Below, piece by piece: positions 6,400 to 13,823 of a DNA stretch of 15,395 nt (the stretch's first letter is position 1; every line of letters starts with the position of its first letter). The notes beneath the pieces were generated by a model, which saw only the letters and a list, made by a program, of their open reading frames with translations, ran no database searches and was not told the DNA's origin. Made by a program: the position numbers and the translations under genes. This DNA is from Bacillota bacterium (lineage in GTDB: Bacteria; Bacillota; Clostridia; Acetivibrionales; DSM-1351). The DNA is taken from positions 1-15,395 of the forward strand of contig JAEXOY010000010.1 in the NCBI GenBank assembly GCA_023439045.1, read 5' to 3'.

Positions 6400-7044
6400 C
6401 TATACTTTTTGTTCTTCCAAATATTTCTCAAGCTTACGCTTTACACGCTGTAGCGCATTATCAATGGACTTAACGTGCCTTTTGAGTTCTTCTGCTATTT
6501 CTTGGTAAGATTTTCCCTCAAGATAAAGAGTAAGTACCTCCCACTCTAATGAACTCAAAATTTCGCCCATTTTACTCTCTATGCCAAGAAATTCCTCACG
6601 GTTTATCATAAGAATCTCTGGGTCAGAAATGCTTTCCTCACTGATAACATCCATTAGTGTTCTGTCAGATTCCTCATCAAAAATAGGCTTATTAAGAGAC
6701 ACATACGAATTGAGTGGAATATGCTTCTGTCGGGTGGCAGTCTTGATAGCAGTAATAATCTGCCTAGTAATACAGAGTTCGGCAAAAGCACGGAAAGACG
6801 ATAGCTTGTCTCCCTTAAAGTCACGGATAGCCTTATACAATCCAATCATGCCTTCTTGTATAATATCCTCTCGATCAGCACCAATTAAGAAATATGTTCG
6901 TGCCTTAGCACGTACAAAGCCTTTGTACTTATTAATCAAATACTCAAGCGCAATCTCATTGCCTTCTCTAGCATCAAGAATTACTTCTTCGTCTATCATA
7001 CCGCAGTATGCTTCTTCAACCTCGGCCTGCACATTTGTCTTCAA
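6400..7044 (-). CDS. sigH: RNA polymerase sporulation sigma factor SigH
   Basis: A 214-residue sigma-70 family factor that directs early sporulation and stationary-phase genes. Region 2 covers about residues 25-110 (YLINKYKGFVRAKARTYF, DREDIIQEGMIGLYKAIRDF). The linker HIPLNSYVSLNKPIFDEESD is typical of SigH. Region 4 lies at about 160-208 (LSSLEWEVLTLYLEGKSYQEIAEEL, helix-turn-helix). Length fits the family. The best start is TTG 7044, preceded by GGGGG eight bases upstream; no in-frame ATG precedes region 2 apart from Met16, and a GTG lies four codons inside. It follows rlmB and mrnC, the usual clostridial order, and has its own promoter in the rlmB gap. A TTG start may limit its translation. 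Confidence 0.93.
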   Translation of the reverse strand: MKTNVQAEVEEAYCGMIDEEVILDAREGNEIALEYLINKYKGFVRAKARTYFLIGADREDIIQEGMIGLYKAIRDFKGDKLSSFRAFAELCITRQIITAIKTATRQKHIPLNSYVSLNKPIFDEESDRTLMDVISEESISDPEILMINREEFLGIESKMGEILSSLEWEVLTLYLEGKSYQEIAEELKRHVKSIDNALQRVKRKLEKYLEEQKV

Positions 7045-7089
7045 TTATATTGCCCCCATTTATCTGACCATAATAGACACATATATTAA

Positions 7090-7118
7090 ATTATATGCAT
7101 CATCCAAGAGTATGTCAA
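7090..7118 (-). promoter_or_regulatory. Perfect-consensus sigma-A promoter of sigH
   Basis: Minus-strand TTGACA (7113-7118), exactly 17 bases, TATAAT (7090-7095). The leader to TTG 7044 is about 40 bases. Both hexamers match consensus at every position, so sigH can be read apart from rlmB. Confidence 0.85.
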
Positions 7119-7140
7119 TATGCCTCACCTTAGTAAATTT

Positions 7141-8292
7141 CTAATTTTTTCCATCTAAATTTCTGTCTCTTTGCCTTTTAATTTCATACATTACAATAGC
7201 CGCCGCAACAGAGGCATTAAGTGAACTAATTTCTCCCTGCATTGGTATATTCACAACAAAATCACACTTTTCTCTAACTAATTTGCTCATGCCAGTTCCT
7301 TCGCTGCCTATTACCAAAGCAGTAGCGCCCTTCAAATCACTATTATAAAAAGCTCTGCTTCCTGTAGCATCTGTTCCCACTACCCATACATTATTCTTCT
7401 TGAGATATTCAATAGTCTGGTTAATATTTGTAACCCTAGCTACAGGTACATATTCTACTGCTCCCGCTGAAGCCTTTGATACAGTTGAGGTAAGTCCTAT
7501 TGCTCTTCTCTTCGGGATTATTATACCGTGCACGCCTACAGCATTTGCAGTTCTCATTATTGAACCAAGATTATGGGGGTCGGTAATTTCATCTAAAATA
7601 ATTATAAATGGGTCTTCTCCCTTTTCCTTTGCAGCCAGAAGAATATCATCAACACTTACATAATCCTTAACTGCTACAAATGCAATAACTCCCTGGTGAG
7701 CCCTAGTTGATGACATACTGTCGAGGGCATTTCTCTCAACCTCGGTTACAATAATACCTTTCTGCTTTGCAACTGCTAATATCTGACGAATAGAGCCTTC
7801 CTTTTCTCCCTTAGAAACAAATATCTTGTTAATTGTTCTATTTGCTTTAAGTGCTTCTAGCACCGAATTTCTGCCCTCAAGCTTATCTGCATCATTTACT
7901 TCATTATCAAATGTTGCCAAAACATCAACTGGTACATCATGTAGTTTCTCTTGTGATCTCTCATCCTGTTTTCTACTGTGTCCTTTTTCTCTTTTAGGTG
8001 CACTTTCTATAAAACGCCCTCTACCACCCTTATTTTTATTGAAATCCTTTGGGGTAGTCTCCTTATTCCTATTCATGTCCTTTGAGGTAGTTTCCTTATT
8101 TCTATTCATGTCCTTTGACACACTACTCCTATGCTTATTTATATCCCTAGACTCACTACTTTTCTGACTATTACTTGCTGCTGAAGTACCATTACGCCTG
8201 TTCATATCCCTTGATGTATTACTCTTCTGTCTATTCATACCCTCTGAATTATTTCTTCTCATATTCCATCCTGATCCTCTCTTATTTTGCAT
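7141..8292 (-). CDS. rlmB: 23S rRNA 2'-O-methyltransferase RlmB, TrmH/SpoU family
   Basis: A 383-residue protein, longer than the usual ~250 because of a ~135-residue N-terminal extension. The extension is very polar and holds imperfect 11-residue repeats (SKDMNRNKETT and variants at about 40-90), also visible as 33-bp DNA repeats at about 8040-8230. The substrate-binding domain starts near residue 138 (EGRNSVLEALKANRTINKIF). The SpoU fold follows: motif 1 ILDEITDPHNLGSIMRTAN (Asn241, Arg247), motif 2 LVIGSEGTGMS at about 326, and motif 3 SSLNASVAAAI (Asn359), which make the trefoil-knot SAM site. It methylates a 23S rRNA ribose. ATG 8292 has little Shine-Dalgarno signal; ATG 8262 (MRRNNSEG) has AGGA six bases ahead and may be the true start. 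It follows mrnC by 94 bases. Confidence 0.9.
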   Translation of the reverse strand: MQNKRGSGWNMRRNNSEGMNRQKSNTSRDMNRRNGTSAASNSQKSSESRDINKHRSSVSKDMNRNKETTSKDMNRNKETTPKDFNKNKGGRGRFIESAPKREKGHSRKQDERSQEKLHDVPVDVLATFDNEVNDADKLEGRNSVLEALKANRTINKIFVSKGEKEGSIRQILAVAKQKGIIVTEVERNALDSMSSTRAHQGVIAFVAVKDYVSVDDILLAAKEKGEDPFIIILDEITDPHNLGSIMRTANAVGVHGIIIPKRRAIGLTSTVSKASAGAVEYVPVARVTNINQTIEYLKKNNVWVVGTDATGSRAFYNSDLKGATALVIGSEGTGMSKLVREKCDFVVNIPMQGEISSLNASVAAAIVMYEIKRQRDRNLDGKN

Positions 8293-8343
8293 CTATTAAA
8301 TTTAAACCCTAAACTATACAGTGGTGGTTATACAAATAATTAT

Positions 8344-8374
8344 AGGCTATAGTAATTATCCTAACCTATAGCCT
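8344..8374. terminator. Possible attenuator hairpin between mrnC and rlmB
   Basis: AGGCTATAG (8344-8352) and CTATAGCCT (8366-8374) pair perfectly over a 13-base loop. On the minus strand only a weak T-rich tail follows. It may thin out read-through from mrnC into rlmB, or it may be an RNA processing site. Confidence 0.4.
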
Positions 8375-8386
8375 TTTACAATAAAT

Positions 8387-8809
8387 CTATTCAGTTTCTA
8401 TACAAAGATTCAATATTTCTTTTAATCGAGAAATAGCATTTGTCAAATATAAAAATCCAATTAGGGCTTCAAAGCCAGTGGAATAACGATAATCCGAAAC
8501 ATCTGCATTCTTGGGTACTGTAGCAGACTTAGCATTACGCCCTCTCCTTACAATATCCTGCTCATCCTGAGTAAGTCTGTCATTTATTCTGTGTATAATA
8601 TCTGCCTGGGCCTTTGCCTTTACATATTGCACCGAGGTTTTATGCAAAACATGCACATTCGCCTTTTTGCCTGTAACAAGCATAGTACGAATAAACGCCT
8701 CATATATAGCATCGCCTACATATGCCAAAACTAGCGGCTGTAAATTGCGAACATCAGCTTCACTCATCTCAAAATCTTTAATGGTATCATTAATAAAATT
8801 ATCAAACAT
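8387..8809 (-). CDS. mrnC: Mini-ribonuclease 3
   Basis: A 140-residue protein with one RNase III catalytic domain and no double-stranded-RNA-binding domain, the form that matures 23S rRNA ends in Firmicutes. The first signature LAYVGDAIYEAF holds catalytic Asp33. GRNAKSATVPKNADVSDYRY is the diagnostic mini-III segment, and STGFEALIGFLYL carries Glu114. ATG 8809 has GGAG six to seven bases upstream. It heads the mrnC-rlmB-sigH cluster; cysS, which usually precedes mrnC, is not here. The upstream spacer holds DnaA-box-like sites. Confidence 0.92.
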   Translation of the reverse strand: MFDNFINDTIKDFEMSEADVRNLQPLVLAYVGDAIYEAFIRTMLVTGKKANVHVLHKTSVQYVKAKAQADIIHRINDRLTQDEQDIVRRGRNAKSATVPKNADVSDYRYSTGFEALIGFLYLTNAISRLKEILNLCIETE

Positions 8810-8846
8810 TATTTTCTCCAGTTATCCTGCATCTCAAATCATTTTT

Positions 8847-8875
8847 ATTATACACTAAACAGCAACGGGTTAAAA
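8847..8875 (-). promoter_or_regulatory. Likely mrnC promoter
   Basis: Minus-strand TATAAT (8847-8852) lies 17 bases after a weak TTTTAA (8870-8875), about 38 bases before the mrnC start. Confidence 0.45.
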
Positions 8876-8911
8876 CATTTCTTATAATTTTGATAATTAA
8901 CCATTAATTTT

Positions 8912-9101
8912 TTACCCACAACGAAAAATATAATTATACAAGTTGTCCACAGCATTAAATAAAAAATCCCTCATTATCATAATATTTACGCATATTTACT
9001 GTTTTATCCACAGGCAATCCCTAATGTGGACACATTTTATGGGGATAATGTGGATTAACCTGTGTATATGTGTTAAATAGCCTTGTCCATTGTGTGAATA
9101 A
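8912..9101. promoter_or_regulatory. Cluster of DnaA-box-like nonamers upstream of mrnC
   Basis: Within 190 bases there are: TTACCCACA (8912-8920, +), TTGTCCACA (8943-8951, +), a perfect TTATCCACA (9004-9012, +), GTGTCCACA (9025-9033, -), TAATCCACA (9049-9057, -) and TTATTCACA (9093-9101, -), which matches TTATNCACA. The intervening DNA is AT-rich. It fills the gap between exoA and mrnC and contains no gene. It could titrate DnaA, control mrnC-rlmB-sigH, or be an origin-like element. Confidence 0.6.
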
Positions 9102-9106
9102 ATATC

Positions 9107-9874
9107 CTAATAAACTAGCTCATCATCAAGTACTATTTCAACAGGACAATGATCCGATCCCATAATATCCTTATGAATACCTGCAGACTTAATATTTTCC
9201 CTAATACCTTCAGAAACCAAAAAATAATCAATACGCCATCCGGCATTCTTTTCTCTTGCCTTAAACATATATGACCACCAAGTATAAGCACCTGTAACAT
9301 CAGGATTAAGGAACCTGAAGCTATCTATAAAACCACTTTCTAGAAGCTCTGAAAACTTTGCACGCTCCTGATCAGAGAACCCAGCACTGTTTCTATTTGT
9401 AGATGGATTCTTCAAATCAATTTCTGTATGTGCAACATTCAGGTCCCCACAAACAATTACAGGCTTTTTAGCTGCTAAATTCAGGAGATATGCTCTTACA
9501 GCGTCCTCCCATTCCATACGGTAATCTATTCTTACAAGTTCCCTCTTAGAATTAGGCGCATAGATGTTTACTAGATAGCAACCCTTATACTCAACTGTAA
9601 TCACTCTTCCTTCTTGGTCATGCTCCTCAATACCAATACCGTTGGTAACACTTATTGGTTCAATCTTCGAAAACACTGCTGTACCAGAATACCCTTTCTT
9701 TACTGCATAGTTCCAATATTGATGATACCCAGGCATGTCCAATTCGACTTGTCCTTCTTGAAGTTTGCTCTCCTGAATGCAGAAAACATCAGCGTTTACC
9801 TCATCAAAAAAATTCATAAAGCCTTTATCTAGACAAGCTCTTAATCCATTAACATTCCATGAAATAAGTTTCAT
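9107..9874 (-). CDS. exoA: Exodeoxyribonuclease III / AP endonuclease
   Basis: A 255-residue member of the Xth/ExoA family that cuts at abasic sites and digests 3' ends in base-excision repair in the cytoplasm. It shows MKLISWNVNG (Asn7), CIQESK (Glu35, metal ligand), VNIYAPNS (catalytic Tyr region), VCGDLNVAH (Asp/Asn pair), TWWSYMFKAREKNAGWRIDYF, and the closing GSDHCPV with the catalytic Asp-His. Length is normal. ATG 9874 follows GGAGG by eight bases; an upstream in-frame codon at 9925 would add 17 residues across the ribosome binding site and is rejected. It stands alone, with a repeat array upstream. Confidence 0.95.
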   Translation of the reverse strand: MKLISWNVNGLRACLDKGFMNFFDEVNADVFCIQESKLQEGQVELDMPGYHQYWNYAVKKGYSGTAVFSKIEPISVTNGIGIEEHDQEGRVITVEYKGCYLVNIYAPNSKRELVRIDYRMEWEDAVRAYLLNLAAKKPVIVCGDLNVAHTEIDLKNPSTNRNSAGFSDQERAKFSELLESGFIDSFRFLNPDVTGAYTWWSYMFKAREKNAGWRIDYFLVSEGIRENIKSAGIHKDIMGSDHCPVEIVLDDELVY

Positions 9875-9902
9875 TAGTAAATCCTCCTGTATATAATAGC
9901 TA

Positions 9903-9908
9903 ATTATA
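9903..9908 (-). promoter_or_regulatory. Extended -10 element of exoA
   Basis: Minus-strand TGCTATAAT lies about 30 bases before the exoA start codon, with only a poor -35 (TTGCTT, 16-base spacing). Confidence 0.45.
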
Positions 9909-9944
9909 GCAAAAAAGGTTATCAAAGCAAAACAAGTTTATAAT

Positions 9945-10136
9945 AGCCCAGGACGCAGGGGCGAGCAGCTTTTCCAAACGGGGAAAGCGACCAGCCCAGG
10001 TTGCAGGGGCGAGCAGCTTTTCCAAACGGGGAAAGCGACCAGCCCAGGTCGCAGGGGCGAGCAGCTTTTCCAAATGGGAAAAGCGACCAGCCCAGGACGC
10101 AGGGGCGAGCAGCTTTTCCAAATGGGAAAAGCTAGC
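9945..10136. repeat. Four tandem 48-bp hairpin-forming repeats
   Basis: Units begin with AGCCCAGG at 9945, 9993, 10041 and 10089, exactly 48 bases apart. Each is GC-rich against the AT-rich flanks and holds the inverted repeat GCTTTTCC...GGAAAAGC. Where one arm changes to GGGAAAGC, pairing still holds by a G-U wobble. A second pairing, GCCC...GGGC, is possible. The array lies between the NlpC/P60 gene and exoA. On the minus strand the unit can be read as a 16-residue repeat, but this is probably not a protein. Confidence 0.85.
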
Positions 10137-10174
10137 GCTCCCCTGTCTACTAAAAAAGAATATTCAACAAGCTA

Positions 10175-10822
10175 CTAGCCATTATCTGTTTTGCCTTCAA
10201 TATTAATAATACTACCCTTCTCGATGGTAGTATTAACAGCAGATTGTACACTTGTTTGTTCATAAATACTGGTACCTACTGTTGTCTTTTCTTGGGACTT
10301 TTCAATATTAACCTTTGTCTCGGGTTCAAAATCTTCAAAGTACTTAAGCCTTCCGAAGGTGTTGAAGCTCGAAAACATTATAGTATTTACCACACCATAA
10401 TACGTACCCCTTGCATGAGTAACTCTGTTGTTCCCCATATAAACACCTACATGAACTATTCCTGTAGATGTTTTTTTAAAGCACAGATCTCCCGGCCTCA
10501 GCTCTGATCTTTGTATTGGGCTACACAACTCAGTATACAAGCTTTGTGGGCTATAGTCATTGCCTCTCTGGATGAGACCCATTTTTGCAAGTGTATATAC
10601 TACAAGACCAGAGCAGTCATAATACTGCATACCAAGCCATCTTTCTGTCGAATAATTTGAAAAGTAGTAATGAGCTCTTCCGTAACTCTTTACAAGCGCA
10701 TCAAGTACTTCTCTTGTAAGCGGCTGGTCACTCTGCCCACCAAAAACATAACCTGTTCCTAGCTTTGAATTTACAATTGAAATAAACTCTTCAAGTCTAT
10801 TCAAAATAACACGTCCTTCCAT
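10175..10822 (-). CDS. NlpC/P60 family cell-wall peptidase
   Basis: A 215-residue protein with the NlpC/P60 cysteine peptidase fold: MQYYDCSGLVVYTLAKMG (Cys70), LRPGDLCFKK, GIVHVGVYMG (His124) and RVTHARG (His136 as third residue). This family cuts peptide bonds in peptidoglycan stems. There is no signal peptide or membrane segment, so export is unexplained; phage-type endolysins look like this. The last ~45 residues are a polar Thr/Ser/Glu tail with no known fold. ATG 10822 has no clear ribosome binding site; a TTG six codons in has GAAGGA upstream and could be the real start. The gene is isolated. Confidence 0.82.
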   Translation of the reverse strand: MEGRVILNRLEEFISIVNSKLGTGYVFGGQSDQPLTREVLDALVKSYGRAHYYFSNYSTERWLGMQYYDCSGLVVYTLAKMGLIQRGNDYSPQSLYTELCSPIQRSELRPGDLCFKKTSTGIVHVGVYMGNNRVTHARGTYYGVVNTIMFSSFNTFGRLKYFEDFEPETKVNIEKSQEKTTVGTSIYEQTSVQSAVNTTIEKGSIINIEGKTDNG

Positions 10823-11190
10823 AGCATATTTATATAAAAATATTCCCGTGTTTACATAATATGTGTTGCTTAATGCTTTTGGTACAGCAAAATTATATGA
10901 CCTTGACTGTATAGGGAAATTATGTTAGTTTATAAATATCTCAATTATGAAGGGACGGTATTGATGTCGGTAAGTTTTGTAATGATAGTTATCAACTAAA
11001 TACAGTTGATGGGACATATTTTAGTATTTTCAGGTATTACCTGTTATATTTTTGTATGCCCTAAACAGACATTACCTTATTGACTGCTTCAATATTCATT
11101 CTGATATTATATTAAATACAGAATCATAGTGTATGACGCGACTAGGTTTGTTTGTCGGGTCATTTTTAATTTCCCGATTCGACCAAATGT
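10823..11190. other. Intergenic region, no gene recognised
   Basis: This AT-rich region lies between the divergent NlpC/P60 gene and the mutS2 transcript. It has a small hairpin ATCAACT/AGTTGAT (10991-10997, 11004-11010) and TCGGG/CCCGA (11155-11159, 11173-11177) just before the promoter below, which could be an operator. No convincing coding frame is seen. Confidence 0.4.
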
Positions 11191-11198
11191 GCTATAGT
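11190..11198 (+). promoter_or_regulatory. Extended -10 promoter for the mutS2 leader RNA
   Basis: TGCTATAGT is an extended -10. No good -35 is seen. Transcription would start near 11205. Confidence 0.4.
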
Positions 11199-11383
11199 GA
11201 GTGCATCAAATATACTGCTACAGCCTGAACCAATACTAGTCTCTTTTAATCTATTGCTGATATCTTGTGACGAAAAGACAGGTATTCTAGCATATAGAAT
11301 TTTAATGAGTATATACACTAAGTAATAACCCGCAGGAGCATTCTGCCTTTATAGGCAAGGTATGTGTCGTCTGCGGGTTTTTT
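11199..11383 (+). ncRNA. Candidate structured leader or small RNA upstream of mutS2
   Basis: Pairings seen by eye: AGTG...ATATACT (about 11198-11215) with AGTATAT-A-CACT (about 11308-11319), TGCTA with TAGCA, AATAC with GTATT, and GTCT..TTT with AAAAGAC. They nest into a long, interrupted rod, followed by the terminator at 11327-11383. The ~180-base length and rod shape recall 6S RNA, but I cannot match its consensus. It could equally be a regulatory leader controlling read-through into mutS2. Confidence 0.35.
11327..11383 (+). terminator. Intrinsic terminator or attenuator before mutS2
   Basis: AACCCGCAG (11327-11335) pairs with CTGCGGGTT (11371-11379), followed by a run of T to 11383. A second small hairpin, TGCCT/AGGCA, sits inside the loop. 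It ends 72 bases before the mutS2 ATG with no promoter seen between, so it probably acts as an attenuator for mutS2. Confidence 0.75.
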
Positions 11384-11455
11384 ATGTCCGTAATTTTAGA
11401 TTTAAGTACAAGAGCTATACAGCCAAAAAGTTTTAGAGATAAAGGAGATTTAAAA

Positions 11456-13708
11456 ATGTATAAAAAAATGTTTACAACATTAGAATTTGATAAGGTACTT
11501 AGCATGTTAGAAGACCTCGCTCTATCTAATAATGCAAAAAAAAGAATACAAAAATTAGAGCCATTTCTTTCTGAGAGCGAAGTACATAGGTATTTAAATG
11601 AAACAAGTGAAGCTAAAGAAATTATTGAAAACTGTGGTACACCTCCGCTTTCTGCAATGTCTGATTTAGAAAAGTCACTTTCACTGCTTGGTAAGGGTGC
11701 TATCTTAATGCCTGAACAATTGGTTAATATCGCTCTATTTATAACTTGCTCTAGAAGACTTAAGAGCTACCTGCAAAAGGCAGAGAGTCTGTCAACATCG
11801 GTAGCAACCTATGGTAACTCAATATATGATTTATCAGACATTGAGAATGAAATAAACAGCACTATTAGAGGTAATCAGATTGATGATAAGGCTACTCCAG
11901 CGCTTGCTGATATCAGACGAAAAATATTTAACGCTGGCGTTTCAATAAAATCCAAGCTGGATTCATTGTTGAAAAATAACAAAAACTGGTTTTCAGAAGG
12001 CTTTGTGTCAATGAGAAATGGGCATTACACGCTCCCTGTGAAAAAAGAATACAAGAGCCAGGTGAGCGGTACTGTTATCGATATATCCCAGAGTGGAAGC
12101 ACATATTTTATTGAGCCATCGTCCGCGCGGAGATTTCAAGAAGAGCTTAATCTTCTCTTGATAGAAGAGGAAAATGAGATTCGACGTATTCTATATACTT
12201 TAACAGCTCTTGTTGAGGAAAATCTTCAGGCTATTCAAATTAATATTGAAGCTATGGAATGCCTTGATTTTATATTTGCAAAGGCCAAACTCAGCATTTC
12301 TATGAAGGCAATAGCTATACCTATTTCTAGTGAAAGAAGGATAGAGATTATTGAAGGCCGCCATCCACTTCTCAAGGCTCAAAACATTGTGCCACTAGAC
12401 TTTAAAATAGGTGGCGGTATAAAAGGCGTTGTTATAACAGGGCCTAATACGGGTGGAAAAACCGTGGCACTTAAAACAATAGGGCTGTTGTCTATAATGG
12501 CGCAAAGCGGCCTTCATGTCCCTGCTCAAGGTGGTTGCCTTACAATGAATAATTATGTACTGGCTGATATAGGCGATGGTCAAAGTATTACAGAGAACTT
12601 GTCCACCTTCTCCTCGCATATGACCAATCTAATTAGCATTTTGATGGTAACGGACGACCAGTCACTAGTGCTACTGGATGAACTGGGCTCTGGAACTGAC
12701 CCAGCTGAGGGAATGGGTCTTGCTGTTGCAATCATTGAGGAGCTAGTAAGAAGGAACTGCCTTTTTGTTGCAACAACACATTACCCAGAGATAAAAGAGT
12801 TTGCAAAATCTACAGCTGGCTTGATAAATGCAAGAATGGCATTTGACCTCCAAAGCCTCATGCCATTATATCAATTAGAAATAGGAGAGGCTGGAGAGAG
12901 CTGTGCTTTATATATTGCTAAACGACTTGGACTTTCACAAAAAATTATTGATAGAGCTCAAGTAGCTGCATATGGAAGTAATCTAAATTGTATCAGTAAT
13001 CCCTCTAGTAGGACTAACACTGGAGTTAGCGCTATTAATGCAGTAGATAGCAGCACTAACACTGGAGTTAGCGCTACTAATGCAGCAGGTAGTAGCACTA
13101 ATAATGAAGTTAGCGCTACTAATGCAGCAGGTAGTAGCACTAATAATGGAGTTAGTGCAATTAATTCGGTCGGTAACAGCGATACTGCAGGCAGTAGCAA
13201 TCTTCGAACCTCAAGCAACCCTTCCTCTGTTCATAGCGCCCCTGCTAGTGGCAGTTCGGGATGCGTAAGCAATGCTTCACATGTATACAAGACCTTAGTC
13301 GGAAACAATATCGCAGGTGTAAGCAACCCTTCCCCTGTTCATAGTGCCCCTGCTAGTAACAGTTCGGCAGGTGAAAGAAGAATCAAACCAAATCAAGCTC
13401 CTCCATTGGGGGGTACTGCAAGAATCTCCAAATATAACATTGGAGATAGCGTAATGGTATTTCCTCAAAAGCTGATTGGAATTGTATATCAATGTGAAAA
13501 TGAAAGGGGCGAAATAGGGGTCCAAATCAAGGGCAAAAAAGTTATGATAAGCCATAAAAGGCTTAAGCTTCATGTATCCGCAAGTGAGCTATACCCAGAG
13601 AATTATGACTTTTCAATAATTTTTGACTCGGTCGAAAACAGAAGAAAAAGACACACTATGGAACGCAAACACGATCCTAATATAATTATTGAAATTAGCG
13701 GCGATTGA
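11456..13708 (+). CDS. MutS2-family ATPase without Smr domain, with a Ser/Thr/Asn/Ala repeat region
   Basis: A 750-residue MutS2-like protein. Residues 1-300 are the MutS core/lever region. Walker A is ITGPNTGGKT (Gly329-Thr336), followed by the MutS2 segment DIGDGQSITENLSTFSSHM, Walker B LVLLDELGSGTDPAEG (Asp408, Glu409) and FVATTHYPEIKEF. GESCALYIAKRLGLSQKIIDRAQ follows as in MutS2, but the usual coiled coil is replaced at about 516-640 by low-complexity repeats. A KOW-like domain (GDSVMVFPQKLIGIVYQ, from 663) and a conserved tail (YPENYDFSIIFDSVENR) close it. The C-terminal Smr nuclease domain of standard MutS2 is absent. MutS2 proteins suppress recombination or rescue collided ribosomes. 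ATG 11456 has AAAGGAG eight bases ahead; an earlier ATG at 11384 overlaps the terminator. ATPase residues are intact. Confidence 0.85.
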   Translation: MYKKMFTTLEFDKVLSMLEDLALSNNAKKRIQKLEPFLSESEVHRYLNETSEAKEIIENCGTPPLSAMSDLEKSLSLLGKGAILMPEQLVNIALFITCSRRLKSYLQKAESLSTSVATYGNSIYDLSDIENEINSTIRGNQIDDKATPALADIRRKIFNAGVSIKSKLDSLLKNNKNWFSEGFVSMRNGHYTLPVKKEYKSQVSGTVIDISQSGSTYFIEPSSARRFQEELNLLLIEEENEIRRILYTLTALVEENLQAIQINIEAMECLDFIFAKAKLSISMKAIAIPISSERRIEIIEGRHPLLKAQNIVPLDFKIGGGIKGVVITGPNTGGKTVALKTIGLLSIMAQSGLHVPAQGGCLTMNNYVLADIGDGQSITENLSTFSSHMTNLISILMVTDDQSLVLLDELGSGTDPAEGMGLAVAIIEELVRRNCLFVATTHYPEIKEFAKSTAGLINARMAFDLQSLMPLYQLEIGEAGESCALYIAKRLGLSQKIIDRAQVAAYGSNLNCISNPSSRTNTGVSAINAVDSSTNTGVSATNAAGSSTNNEVSATNAAGSSTNNGVSAINSVGNSDTAGSSNLRTSSNPSSVHSAPASGSSGCVSNASHVYKTLVGNNIAGVSNPSPVHSAPASNSSAGERRIKPNQAPPLGGTARISKYNIGDSVMVFPQKLIGIVYQCENERGEIGVQIKGKKVMISHKRLKLHVSASELYPENYDFSIIFDSVENRRKRHTMERKHDPNIIIEISGD
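13013..13180 (+). repeat. Four tandem 42-bp in-frame repeats inside mutS2
   Basis: Units start at 13013, 13055, 13097 and 13139 and each encodes a variant of a 14-residue unit, TNTGVSATNAAGSS. They keep frame whatever the copy number. A different repeated block (SNPSxVHSAPASxSS) follows at 13214-13260 and 13322-13368, 108 bp apart. Confidence 0.85.
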
Positions 13709-13749
13709 TTATGAAGATAGCACTTAATTTATCAATTGTTGGTTTGTAG

Positions 13750-13778
13750 TTGTTGCCTCCTTCTGAATAAAGTATAAT
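13750..13778 (+). promoter_or_regulatory. Likely promoter of the GH43 gene
   Basis: TTGTTG (13750-13755), 17 bases, TATAAT (13773-13778), about 45 bases before the start codon. No terminator is evident after mutS2. Confidence 0.5.
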
Positions 13779-13823
13779 TAACTTAACAATTATGTTATTT
13801 ATTTACAACGGAGGAATGCATTG

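Noticed and set aside
6581..7144. 187-codon plus-strand frame opposite sigH
   Set aside because: It is antisense to a clear sigma factor and shows no family motif.
9900..10121. Minus-strand frame with 16-residue repeats (WAGRFPRLEKLLAPA)
   Set aside because: The 48-bp period keeps any frame open, the repeat forms hairpins, and no ribosome binding site or family was seen. I treat it as a DNA or RNA repeat.
9945..10136. CRISPR array
   Set aside because: The 48-bp units are contiguous, with no unique spacers between them and no cas genes.
12958..13218. Minus-strand frame of Leu/Val/Ala repeats opposite mutS2
   Set aside because: It is the shadow of the in-frame 42-bp repeats of the mutS2 gene.
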